This document shows, one piece after another, positions 33,016-41,712 of a stretch of 64,000 bases of DNA (position 1 is the stretch's first letter; each line of letters opens with the position of its first letter). Under the pieces are notes generated by a model. It ran no database searches. It was not told the origin of the DNA and was given only the letters and a program-made list of their open reading frames with translations. The position numbers and the translations under genes were made by a program. This stretch comes from Prevotella sp. Its GTDB lineage: Bacteria; Bacteroidota; Bacteroidia; Bacteroidales; Bacteroidaceae. The DNA lies in assembly GCA_016281055.1 (NCBI GenBank), contig JAEEHW010000058.1, positions 1 through 64,000 of the forward strand. Reading direction: 5' to 3'.

Positions 33016-35310
33016 ATGCAAGACAATTTAGTTATTGTGGAGAGTCCGGCCAAGGCCAAGACCATTGAGAAGTTCCTCGGCAAAGACTATAAAGTAATGT
33101 CGAGTTACGGTCATATCCGCGACTTGAAGAAAAAAGAAATCAGTATTGATTTAAAGACTCTGGAACCAGAGTATGAGATACCAGAGGAGAAGCGTCGTGT
33201 AGTTGCAGACCTCAAGAGTAATGCGAAGAAGGCAAAGAAGGTTTGGCTGGCTTCCGATGAAGACCGTGAGGGTGAGGCTATCTCGTGGCACCTTTGCGAA
33301 GTACTCGGACTTGACGAGAAAAACACTAACCGTATAGTGTTCCACGAGATTACTAAACCAGCCATACTGGATGCCATAGAGCATCCGCGCCATATCGACA
33401 TGAACCTTGCCAACGCACAGCAGGCACGCCGCATGCTGGACCGTCTGGTTGGTTTCAGCCTTTCCCCAGTTCTGTGGCGCAAGGTGAAGCCGTCGCTGTC
33501 TGCCGGTCGTGTGCAGTCGGTGGCTGTAAGGCTTATCGTGGAGCGCGAGCGCGAGATACAGGCTTTCACCGCAGAACCATATTTCCGCATCACGGCAGTA
33601 TTTAGCGTTGACGGTGCAGAGATGAAAGCCGAGCTCGACAAGCGTTTCTCTACACATGAGGAGGCGCTGGCATTCCTCGAAGCATGCAAGGGTGCGACAT
33701 TCACCATCGGTTCAATACAGAAAAAACCTGTAAAGCGCTCTCCTGCAACACCTTTCACCACTTCTACGCTGCAACAGGAGGCTGCACGCAAGCTGGGATT
33801 CACCGTAAGCCAGACCATGATGGTGGCGCAACGCCTGTATGAAGGCGGACACATCACCTACATGCGTACCGACAGCGTGAACCTGTCTTCGCTCTGCATA
33901 GGTACGGCGAAAGAGGCTGTCACAAACCTGTATGGCGAGGAATATAGCAAGCCACGCAATTTCACAACCAACACCAAGGGGGCACAGGAAGCGCACGAGG
34001 CTATCCGTCCTACATACATGGCAAACCAGCAGATAGACGGCACCTCGCAGGAGAAGCGCCTCTATGACCTGATATGGAAGCGCACTGCCGCATCACAGAT
34101 GGCTGACGCCGAACTGGAGAAGACTACGGTAGAGATAAACATAGACAATGGAACGTCTAATGATTCCACATTCATCGCAACCGGTGAAGTGGTGAAATTC
34201 GACGGTTTCCTCAAGGTATATCGCGAGAGTCTGGGTGACGACGAGGCAGAGCAGAAGGCTGACGACGGCATGCTGCCTCAGGGCATGAAAGAAGGCATGA
34301 CAATAGACCGCAAGGAGATAATCGCCACAGAGCGCTACTCACAGGGTCCGGCACGCTACACCGAGGCATCGCTCGTGCACAAGATGGAGGAACTGGGCAT
34401 TGGCCGTCCTTCCACATACGCACCGACAATATCCACCATACAGCAGCGCGAATATGTAGCCAAAGGCGACAAGAAAGGCGAAGAGCGCCATTATACCATC
34501 GACACACTGTCTGGCCAGAAGATTTCTACCAAGACGAAGAAAGAGATGGTGGGCAGCGAAAAGGGAAAGCTGATACCTACTGACATAGGCACCGTGGTAA
34601 ACGATTTCCTCATGGAGTATTTCCCGTCGATAATGGACTACAACTTCACCGCCAACGTGGAGCAGGACTTCGATGCCATAGCTGAAGGCAAGGAAGACTG
34701 GCACAAGATGCTGAAGGTGTTCTACAAGGACTTTGAGCCTACCGTTGAAAAGACCATCAAGACACGCAGCGAGCACAAGGCCGGCGAGCGCGTGCTGGGT
34801 GATGACCCCAAGACCGGCAAGCCAGTGTCAGTGAAGATAGGACGCTATGGCCCAGTGGTACAGATAGGTACTGCCGAGGATGAGGAGAAGCCACGCTTCG
34901 CCCAGTTGCCAAAGTCGCTGTCTATCGAGACCATAACACTTGAAGAAGCACTGGAACTCTTCAAGCTGCCGCGCGAACTGGGAGAGCATGAAGGCGAATC
35001 AGTGACGGTGGGTGCCGGAAGGTTCGGACCATACATATTGCACAAGAAGAAATATGTGTCAATACCAAAGGACAAAGACCCAATGGCAATAACACTTGAC
35101 GAGGCTGTGGAACTGATAGAGAGCAGCCGCAAGGCGGAGCAGCAGCGTCACCTGAAGACATTCCCCGAAGATCCGAAGCTCGAAGTCATGAACGGACGAT
35201 TCGGACCATACATAGCATACGACGGCAAGAACTACCGCCTGCCCAAGGCCATGCATGAGCGTGCAGCAGAACTGACATACGACGAGTGCATGAAAATAGT
35301 GAACAAGTAA
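33016..35310 (+). CDS. topA: DNA topoisomerase I (type IA)
   Basis: The 764-residue protein opens with a Toprim domain (LVIVESPAKAKTIEKFLG, ASDEDREGEAISWH), then the type IA cleavage domain with the active-site Tyr282 in TYMRTDSVNLS and a Y-x-x-P-R-N-F...AHEAIRP segment. Instead of Cys4 zinc fingers, the C-terminus has repeated GRFGPYI/GRYGPVV topo-C modules (near 617-630, 670-680 and 720-735), usual in Bacteroidota. It relaxes negative supercoils. The aroK start follows its stop by 1 nt, so the two are one operon. Confidence 0.96.
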   Translation: MQDNLVIVESPAKAKTIEKFLGKDYKVMSSYGHIRDLKKKEISIDLKTLEPEYEIPEEKRRVVADLKSNAKKAKKVWLASDEDREGEAISWHLCEVLGLDEKNTNRIVFHEITKPAILDAIEHPRHIDMNLANAQQARRMLDRLVGFSLSPVLWRKVKPSLSAGRVQSVAVRLIVEREREIQAFTAEPYFRITAVFSVDGAEMKAELDKRFSTHEEALAFLEACKGATFTIGSIQKKPVKRSPATPFTTSTLQQEAARKLGFTVSQTMMVAQRLYEGGHITYMRTDSVNLSSLCIGTAKEAVTNLYGEEYSKPRNFTTNTKGAQEAHEAIRPTYMANQQIDGTSQEKRLYDLIWKRTAASQMADAELEKTTVEINIDNGTSNDSTFIATGEVVKFDGFLKVYRESLGDDEAEQKADDGMLPQGMKEGMTIDRKEIIATERYSQGPARYTEASLVHKMEELGIGRPSTYAPTISTIQQREYVAKGDKKGEERHYTIDTLSGQKISTKTKKEMVGSEKGKLIPTDIGTVVNDFLMEYFPSIMDYNFTANVEQDFDAIAEGKEDWHKMLKVFYKDFEPTVEKTIKTRSEHKAGERVLGDDPKTGKPVSVKIGRYGPVVQIGTAEDEEKPRFAQLPKSLSIETITLEEALELFKLPRELGEHEGESVTVGAGRFGPYILHKKKYVSIPKDKDPMAITLDEAVELIESSRKAEQQRHLKTFPEDPKLEVMNGRFGPYIAYDGKNYRLPKAMHERAAELTYDECMKIVNK

Positions 35311-35311
35311 T

Positions 35312-35845
35312 ATGAACCGCAAAAGTATTATTCTCATAGGCTACATGGGAGCCGGCAAGACCACAGTGGGCAAGGAACTGGCGAATCGTCTTGGCGTGAC
35401 ATTCTATGACCTCGACTGGTATATAGAGACGCGTATGCACAAGCGCGTGCCCGAAATTTTTGCAGAAAGCGGCGAAGAGGGTTTTCGCGACATCGAGAAA
35501 CGTATGCTCCATGAGGTGGCAGAATTTGAGAATGTGATTGTGGCGTGTGGTGGAGGAACACCATGTTTCTTCGACAACATGGACTACATGAACGGCTGCG
35601 GCGAGGTGATTTATCTGCGTGCCACACCCGATGTACTTTTCCGTCATCTGAAGATGGGCAAGGGCGTAAGGCCATTGCTCATGGGCAAGAACGACGAGGA
35701 ACTGCTCGCTTTCATCAAGGAACAGCTTGCGAAGCGCGAGGAATTCTACCTCAAGGCCCGCCATGTCGTAGATATTCCATGCATGGAGAACGAGGACAAG
35801 ATAAACGAAACCGTTGCACTCGTAATGCGATCCATAGGCGCTTGA
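35312..35845 (+). CDS. aroK: Shikimate kinase
   Basis: The 177-residue P-loop kinase shows IILIGYMGAGKTTVGKELA (Walker A), FYDLDWYIE with the shikimate-binding Asp, the FRDIEKRML shikimate-binding segment, ACGGGTP (substrate glycine loop) and the lid region KGVRPLL. It phosphorylates shikimate in aromatic amino-acid synthesis. Directly downstream of topA, with no intergenic room for a separate promoter. Confidence 0.95.
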   Translation: MNRKSIILIGYMGAGKTTVGKELANRLGVTFYDLDWYIETRMHKRVPEIFAESGEEGFRDIEKRMLHEVAEFENVIVACGGGTPCFFDNMDYMNGCGEVIYLRATPDVLFRHLKMGKGVRPLLMGKNDEELLAFIKEQLAKREEFYLKARHVVDIPCMENEDKINETVALVMRSIGA

Positions 35846-35892
35846 AAAATGCTTTTGCAACCACTTGAAAACAAGCACTTTCCAAAGGCATC

Positions 35893-35977
35893 GTAAAAGC
35901 TATCATATTACACAGTAAAAGCTATCATATTACAGTGTAAAAGCTATCATATTACAGTGTAAAAGCTATCATATTAC
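35893..35977. repeat. 22-bp repeat array C (four identical units)
   Basis: Four identical 19-bp cores GTAAAAGCTATCATATTAC start at 35893, 35915, 35937 and 35959, spacers aca, agt and agt. This is the least decayed array. It lacks the left flank of arrays A, B and D. It lies between convergent aroK and the secretory operon. Confidence 0.95.
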
Positions 35978-36011
35978 AACACCATATGTAATGCATAGGT
36001 TTTAAGCCATA

Positions 36012-36050
36012 AAAAAGGACAGTTTCCGTAGTTTGGAAACTGTCCTTTTT
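36012..36050. terminator. Bidirectional terminator between aroK and the secretory operon
   Basis: AAAAAGGACAGTTTCC (36012-36027) pairs perfectly with GGAAACTGTCCTTTTT (36035-36050) across a 7-nt loop, giving T tails on both strands. Confidence 0.92.
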
Positions 36051-36102
36051 CTGTATGTCATACCGTCATCTTATTGTATGGCGGGGAGATTGCCTTATGG
36101 AT

Positions 36103-38631
36103 TTAATAACTACTCAACTGCACGGGCTCTTCAGTAAAGCCAGGAATTTGGTATATAGTCTCTTCTCCAGGAACCAAATAGTTCTTGATTTTGAGCGATA
36201 TATCACCTGCATAACTCTTGTTGTAATTATATCGCTGGTAACTGAAAGGCCATGCCTCTTCACTACGTATTTTGAATGTTTGCGACGATCCCTTGGGTTT
36301 GTACCATATGACGGCATCGCACCAAATTGGTTGCTCAGAGTTATTGACGGAGAAACTCGTCGTCACCTTGTAACTGCCACTTTTGTAGAACTTGGCTTTG
36401 AGGCTTTTCCAGCCGCTGGTCTTGTTCCATGCGGGTATCATTCTATTGTCATAACTACTCTTTACCGCTTCGCCGTGAACCTCGAAGTGCACACCCCAGT
36501 CATCCCAGTACTCATCTATGTATGCCGCATCGCGCAGTGTGAACGGAATCGAGTAAGAATAGGTCCACCATCCGTCGCTGGACTCCTTACCCAGAGTCTG
36601 ATACACATAATCGTAATAGCCGGTGGGAACATAATCATCATCAACACTTTCCGATATGTAGTACTCTATACTCGGTCTATGGATAGCATTCATAGTGCGT
36701 TTGAAATCAGGATACCATGTGATATTATCAGGATTGTCACTGCTACTCATAGTGACACCAGGTATTATGTCATAGTCTTTCTTCTCTGTATTCATGAAAG
36801 TGAAATAATATTTCATATTTTTTTCCAATCGTACATTTTTGCTTACTTTTTGACTAATAGAAGTAGATCTGATAACTGCCACCGGGTTGGATGTATCTAT
36901 GGCACCCTTTTCAAATACACCGAGCACAGGTTTATTGTACATACTCCATGTGTTACTCCATACTATTCCTGTTGAGGAGAAATACCAAGCCAAATGATGT
37001 TCCATATAGTTACCCTTATCCACTGAACTTTCATCACTACCCCATCCTATTTTCGGATTAAAGGGCAATGTCACACCATCCCACCATGTAAAATCCTTTG
37101 CAATCAGCGTAACATCACCAAAGAGACCGCCAGTTAGTATCTTTCCACCAAACCTGCCTTTTCCTGTAATGGAGATAGCATCCTTGGCCGATGCAGATAT
37201 ATTGTTATTAATATCAATCTGTCCTCCAAGGTTAAGATCCCAATTCAAAGTAACCTCACAGAATGCACCTATACCAACAGCTTTGTCTGTTGCTTTCACC
37301 CCAAGTTTTTGTCCTACACCAACAAAAAACTCAACACCGCCTTTCGCACTGAGATTTCCATAAACCGACATTGTACTGCTATTTGCTGGTGGAGCAATAT
37401 TCTTTTTGTTATCCTTAATTTTCTTTCCGTTTATGACTTCTGTCTCCACCTCTTCTGATGATGTCCAGATAGTGGTTTCTCCCTCTCCGTAAAGTCCAAC
37501 ATTAAAGTCAACGACAGGCTTGAGACGAACTATTATTGCCAAAGGTGTGCCCGTAATAGGAAAACCTCTCGAAAGCTCAACATCTAAAGGGTCATCCTTC
37601 TTATTAAGCGACCCTGCATAGTCCTTTAATTTCTTCTCTTTATGCTCTTTTAGTATTTGCTTAAGTAAATCTTTCTGCTTTTTTAAGTCTTTCCACTCAT
37701 CAGCATTCTTTCCACTCAGGTCATGCCCTATCTTAAAATTGAATTTCCACCCGCCACTGGTAGTGGTCTTAGTGTACTCACGCTTACTTTTCAATTGCAC
37801 AATCTTGCGGACTTTTATCTTCGAGGTGTACAAAATCTTCAGTTCCGCACAATTCACCCAACCTCCTGTATGGCTTTTCAAAAGTGGTGTAAGTATTGAC
37901 GTGGCATCAAGAACCTGAAGGTCAGCCGTTTCTTCATCTGTTGCGTTTTGATCTTCATCCCACACATCCTCTAAATCTGCGCGCGTCGCACATGACTGCT
38001 TTTTACCTCGTTCAATATCGCGAGCCAAGGTCCAGTCAATAATCATGTTTTGTGTACTATCACTTGAACATGCCTGCTGTGCATTACTCCCAGTGGTAGC
38101 ACGTGTAGCCTTGGCTTCGCTGCCCTCTTCCCCACTCTCTTCTTCATCCGCATCCTCAACAGGTGCAGTATATACATCGGTGTTGAGATCGAGGTCGAAC
38201 TCATCATACAGTTCCTCAATCTTGGCACTGGTGGTCTGCACACGGTACATGCCGCTCAGGTGGTCGATGGTCTCAACCTTGGCAAGCAAACCCATTGGGA
38301 AGTTCTGACAGCAGTTGGCCACGACACCGCCGCCTACCTGCGGCAGCCATCCCTGCGGGATGTTGTCGGTAAACCAGATGATGCTGTCAGCCTCCACCTG
38401 CGCTATGTATTTCTGTATGTCGGTGGTGAGCGAACGTGTATTCTCCTTGTACTGGTACGAGAATTTGTAGAAGTCGTTCTCCACTGTTTCCACATCGTCG
38501 TAGCCCTTTGTTTCCTCAGTCTCTACCCACTCGTCCATTGTCAGAGTGCAGCCAACTAGTATAATAGAGGAAAATATGGCCAGGCATACTGATGACAATT
38601 TATGTATTCCGTTCATAGTGACAATTCTCAT
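36103..38631 (-). CDS. Large lipoprotein of the secretory operon, unknown function
   Basis: The 842-residue protein has a lipoprotein signal with lipobox LVGC (Cys28 from the first Met; an internal ATG at 38616 would make it Cys23). It contains an acidic, low-complexity stretch (about residues 160-185), an EKKLKDYAGSLNKKDD charged region, and later many beta-prone, aromatic-rich segments (GRFGGKILTGGLFGDVTLIAKDFTWWDG) with alternating Gly and hydrophobic residues. I recognise no named domain. It is the last of six genes in the operon, 5 bp after its neighbour, suggesting a surface-anchored partner of the giant protein (inference). Confidence 0.82.
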   Translation of the reverse strand: MRIVTMNGIHKLSSVCLAIFSSIILVGCTLTMDEWVETEETKGYDDVETVENDFYKFSYQYKENTRSLTTDIQKYIAQVEADSIIWFTDNIPQGWLPQVGGGVVANCCQNFPMGLLAKVETIDHLSGMYRVQTTSAKIEELYDEFDLDLNTDVYTAPVEDADEEESGEEGSEAKATRATTGSNAQQACSSDSTQNMIIDWTLARDIERGKKQSCATRADLEDVWDEDQNATDEETADLQVLDATSILTPLLKSHTGGWVNCAELKILYTSKIKVRKIVQLKSKREYTKTTTSGGWKFNFKIGHDLSGKNADEWKDLKKQKDLLKQILKEHKEKKLKDYAGSLNKKDDPLDVELSRGFPITGTPLAIIVRLKPVVDFNVGLYGEGETTIWTSSEEVETEVINGKKIKDNKKNIAPPANSSTMSVYGNLSAKGGVEFFVGVGQKLGVKATDKAVGIGAFCEVTLNWDLNLGGQIDINNNISASAKDAISITGKGRFGGKILTGGLFGDVTLIAKDFTWWDGVTLPFNPKIGWGSDESSVDKGNYMEHHLAWYFSSTGIVWSNTWSMYNKPVLGVFEKGAIDTSNPVAVIRSTSISQKVSKNVRLEKNMKYYFTFMNTEKKDYDIIPGVTMSSSDNPDNITWYPDFKRTMNAIHRPSIEYYISESVDDDYVPTGYYDYVYQTLGKESSDGWWTYSYSIPFTLRDAAYIDEYWDDWGVHFEVHGEAVKSSYDNRMIPAWNKTSGWKSLKAKFYKSGSYKVTTSFSVNNSEQPIWCDAVIWYKPKGSSQTFKIRSEEAWPFSYQRYNYNKSYAGDISLKIKNYLVPGEETIYQIPGFTEEPVQLSSY

Positions 38632-38635
38632 TGTT

Positions 38636-39331
38636 TTACTTTATTTTCATGTCTATTAACGCCGACAGCGTACCATGTGTTTCTGCATCGAAGCGGATGG
38701 TGAGGGGGAAATCCTCACATCTCATCTCCTTACGGTGATAAAGGCGGAAGGTGACATCCTCCACGACCTCGTTGGAGGCACCGGTATAGTTGAGGTCACT
38801 GCCCACACGGAAACGCACATAGCGCTTACCGCCCTGCTCCATCAGTTCGCCCACACCGCGCATCTCTCCGTTAACGAAAGCCGCCGCCATCATTGTCGAT
38901 GAGTCGAACGGTTTGCCATGCACGGTAATATCGGCATATACCACCATTTCGTATGGATAACGCTCAGCAGTGTTCTCCCACCGAGGCATGACGCTGACAG
39001 TACAGCTGTCCTCAAACTGCCATGCCACGCTGACAGCCCTTATCTGGGCAGTACCTTCATTTTCTGCAGTGAACACACCGTCATAAAGGCTGAGCACCTG
39101 CTCATTGGTGGTCATCCACAACACCTGCTGCATCTGCACTGTGTCTGGGGTAAACAATGGCTGCAGTTTCACCTGGTCGCCCTGCATGACATATATGGTG
39201 TCGCGGTGGTCAAGATGCATGGCCGTCGGTGCCTGACCGGCATCCTGCAGATCCATAATCCCACAAGACGCCAGCACAAACGGCAACGACAGTACCGCTG
39301 AGATATATCGTATGTTTCTGAGTATGTTCAT
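38636..39331 (-). CDS. Lipoprotein with Big2-like domain and AAFVNGEMRG module
   Basis: The 231-residue protein carries a lipobox LASC with Cys at residue 23. Residues about 40-115 look like a bacterial Ig-like Big2 fold (PLFTPDTVQMQQVLWMTTNEQVLSL...GTAQIRAVS). The C-terminal part has AAAFVNGEMRGVGEL followed by RYVRFRV, VTFRLYH and a final GTLSALIDMKI. Modules of the same type occur twice in the first gene of the operon (50802-53168). Gaps of 13 bp and 5 bp to its neighbours indicate co-transcription. Confidence 0.78.
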   Translation of the reverse strand: MNILRNIRYISAVLSLPFVLASCGIMDLQDAGQAPTAMHLDHRDTIYVMQGDQVKLQPLFTPDTVQMQQVLWMTTNEQVLSLYDGVFTAENEGTAQIRAVSVAWQFEDSCTVSVMPRWENTAERYPYEMVVYADITVHGKPFDSSTMMAAAFVNGEMRGVGELMEQGGKRYVRFRVGSDLNYTGASNEVVEDVTFRLYHRKEMRCEDFPLTIRFDAETHGTLSALIDMKIK

Positions 39332-39343
39332 ATAGTTCTTTGT

Positions 39344-41677
39344 TTATTCTGTTGTTTTCGCAGGAGCCTTGATGCTTACGATGTTAGAAGGCTCGCTTTC
39401 GCGCCCGTCTTCCATCTGTATCTGTATGTAATAATGCGCTGTCTCACCATCCTTCAGCAGGTAGTCGGCAAACTCGCGCTCGTCGGGCTGTGCCGACAGC
39501 AGGAACTTCGGATGGTCGTCATCCTGACCCTGACGGTATATGCAGAAATACCAGTCCTTTCCCTGTGGCAGGTTGTCTCCCTCCCATGCCAGGCGTGTCT
39601 CGCCTTTCTCCTGGTCATAGGCAGCATAGAGGCGCAATGGAGTGCTAAACACTGCTTCGCCCTGGAAGCGTGTGCAGAACTGCAGGCTGAGACCGCTGCT
39701 TATGCCTGAGTAGTTGAATGTCTCCACTGCATATACATATTCTTCCGAGAAGTTTGGATTAGGCGTGTCGGTAATGTCTATGCGACAGTCGGCGGCACGC
39801 ACGGAATCTCCATCGCAACGGCGCAGAAGCGTCCACTCCTTCTCGCTGTCTATAAGGCGGCGGTAGATATTGTGGTATGCTGCCTGCTCGTCGCTGCCAG
39901 CTATCCAGCGCATATAGATGCCCTTGCCGTCAACATACGAGGAATCGAGGTGTGCAACCGTTGGCGGTATGGCCGACGGACGGATGACCTGCAGCATCTC
40001 AGAGAACTCACCAATGTTGGTGGAATAATCGACGGCACGCACCTTATAATATATATACTTCTGGTTTACATCGATGGCCACAGTGTCGGTGAACGTCGTG
40101 TCGCCATTGACGATGCCGAACTTCTGTGTCATGAACTCATGGGTGGAGTCGTTGGCAAACACCACTTCATAATAGTCCACGTCGTCATTGTCGATGGGAT
40201 GCCACGTAAGGCGTATGATACCCGTGGGCACGCTGTCACCCGGCAATATCTCAGTTTCGGCTCTCAGCCCTGTTGGGGCATCAGGCGCTTTCATGTCTGC
40301 AACACGCAACAGCTGCGGCATGCTGTAACTGACGTTCTGCCCTGTATCATAGGCAGCCATCACCACCTGTCCGGTTACGAGGTTGCTGACATCCACGGTC
40401 ACCACTGTGTCTGTGATGGCAAGGGGGTTCTCCACCAGCGGGCGCCACTTGCCCTCTGTCATGTGCTCATGGTAGTACATGGGCACACTGCCGGCGTAGT
40501 CGGCCTCCATTGTGTCTTTCACAAAGTGTATGTGGGCAAGCACCTTCTTAGAGGGATCACCCTCGTCGGGGCGCTCTATCTCTATCCATGTGATGCGGGG
40601 CGGAGTGGGTGGCACCATGTCACGCACAGTGACCTCATGGACGGGTGATGGGTCGGTGAGATCGCCAAAGGGGTCGTGGGCCATGACGCGGTATTCGTAT
40701 GTGCCGGGCTCCGCCACGTCGTCGCCGTAGAAGCAGTCGCCGCCGGGCACACCGTTCATAATCACGTAGGGGTGCTCGTTGACGCGCTGCCAGTCAGCAG
40801 TGCCTTTCCTGCGACGCTCTATCTCATAACTGCTGTAGCCACGGTCGTCCCACGTGAGGAATACCTGGCTGGGATAGTTGATGGAGTCGGATAGGTGCAC
40901 GTCGTATGCCTCGGGCTTGTATGGCGTATTCTCCACATTCTCCTTCATGCCCACACGCAGCACCACATGACCGGTTTCGTCATACTTGGAGGGACGAACG
41001 ATATATGTATATTTGCGTCCTTTCTTCGCAGTGCGGTCGGTGAAGCGCATGGCAAGGCGGTTGGCAACATCTTGTCGCCACTCCGATGTCAACACGGCAA
41101 TGCCGTACTGCAGTTGCTGCTCCTGGCTCACCTCATAGAGCGAACCCATCGAGCCTGACTCATCCTTTGTTTCCTCCTGCTTTATGATGCCCTCGCCGTA
41201 GAGTGCACCCATAGCCATGCCGGCCACGGAGTCATCTTCCGCATAGAGGCTGCGGAACTCATCGAGCGTGGCAGGCTTCAGGCCCATGGCGAGTGTATCG
41301 GTCACGAGCGTTTCCTCATCCATGCGCAGTATGTTCACACCCACGCTGTTGAGGTATCGCCATGCCACGTGGTCGTCGGCCCCCCAGCGTAGCACCACAC
41401 TGTCGCCATAGCAGCGCACTAGCACGTTGATATTGTCTCTGAACTCGCGCTGTCGCTTCGCCTCCTGCTCAGAGAAGAACTGCGTTGTGTCGCGTATCTC
41501 GCCTGGCAGCCAGCGGTGGTATGGCGTGCCGTCGGAGTTCAACTGTATCGCGGTGGTGTCTGGATTCTCCTGTGTTCCGTTCTCCCCATCCCCAGGTGCA
41601 GCGGTCATGGTAACCGCTGCGCCGCACACGGCGAGCGAAGCCATCAGGAGGGGAAGCGTATCTTTATTTATCTTCAT
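39344..41677 (-). CDS. Secreted multi-FN3 protein of the secretory operon
   Basis: The 777-residue protein has a signal peptide (VTMTAAPG) and at least four fibronectin type III-like domains from about residue 250 onward, each with the SYEIERR, YYEVVFAND or YHNIYRRL strand followed by Y-x-Y-x-V-x-A (YEYRVMAHD, YIYYKVRAVD, YVYAVETFN). The N-terminal part (VRCYGDSVVLRWGADDHVAWRYLN) also looks FN3-derived. Such proteins mediate adhesion or build extracellular assemblies. No enzyme motif is visible. 36 bp after the giant gene. Confidence 0.82.
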   Translation of the reverse strand: MKINKDTLPLLMASLAVCGAAVTMTAAPGDGENGTQENPDTTAIQLNSDGTPYHRWLPGEIRDTTQFFSEQEAKRQREFRDNINVLVRCYGDSVVLRWGADDHVAWRYLNSVGVNILRMDEETLVTDTLAMGLKPATLDEFRSLYAEDDSVAGMAMGALYGEGIIKQEETKDESGSMGSLYEVSQEQQLQYGIAVLTSEWRQDVANRLAMRFTDRTAKKGRKYTYIVRPSKYDETGHVVLRVGMKENVENTPYKPEAYDVHLSDSINYPSQVFLTWDDRGYSSYEIERRRKGTADWQRVNEHPYVIMNGVPGGDCFYGDDVAEPGTYEYRVMAHDPFGDLTDPSPVHEVTVRDMVPPTPPRITWIEIERPDEGDPSKKVLAHIHFVKDTMEADYAGSVPMYYHEHMTEGKWRPLVENPLAITDTVVTVDVSNLVTGQVVMAAYDTGQNVSYSMPQLLRVADMKAPDAPTGLRAETEILPGDSVPTGIIRLTWHPIDNDDVDYYEVVFANDSTHEFMTQKFGIVNGDTTFTDTVAIDVNQKYIYYKVRAVDYSTNIGEFSEMLQVIRPSAIPPTVAHLDSSYVDGKGIYMRWIAGSDEQAAYHNIYRRLIDSEKEWTLLRRCDGDSVRAADCRIDITDTPNPNFSEEYVYAVETFNYSGISSGLSLQFCTRFQGEAVFSTPLRLYAAYDQEKGETRLAWEGDNLPQGKDWYFCIYRQGQDDDHPKFLLSAQPDEREFADYLLKDGETAHYYIQIQMEDGRESEPSNIVSIKAPAKTTE

Positions 41678-41712
41678 CTGTTGCGTGATGTTATTTTTAT
41701 CTATTGCTGTTT

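Noticed and set aside
35893..35977. CRISPR array
   Set aside because: The repeated unit is 22 bp with only 3-nt gaps, far too short for spacers, and no cas gene is present.
36055..36975. 306-residue plus-strand ORF
   Set aside because: It lies wholly opposite the lipoprotein gene at 36103-38631 and has no signal, family motif or promoter; it is a shadow frame.
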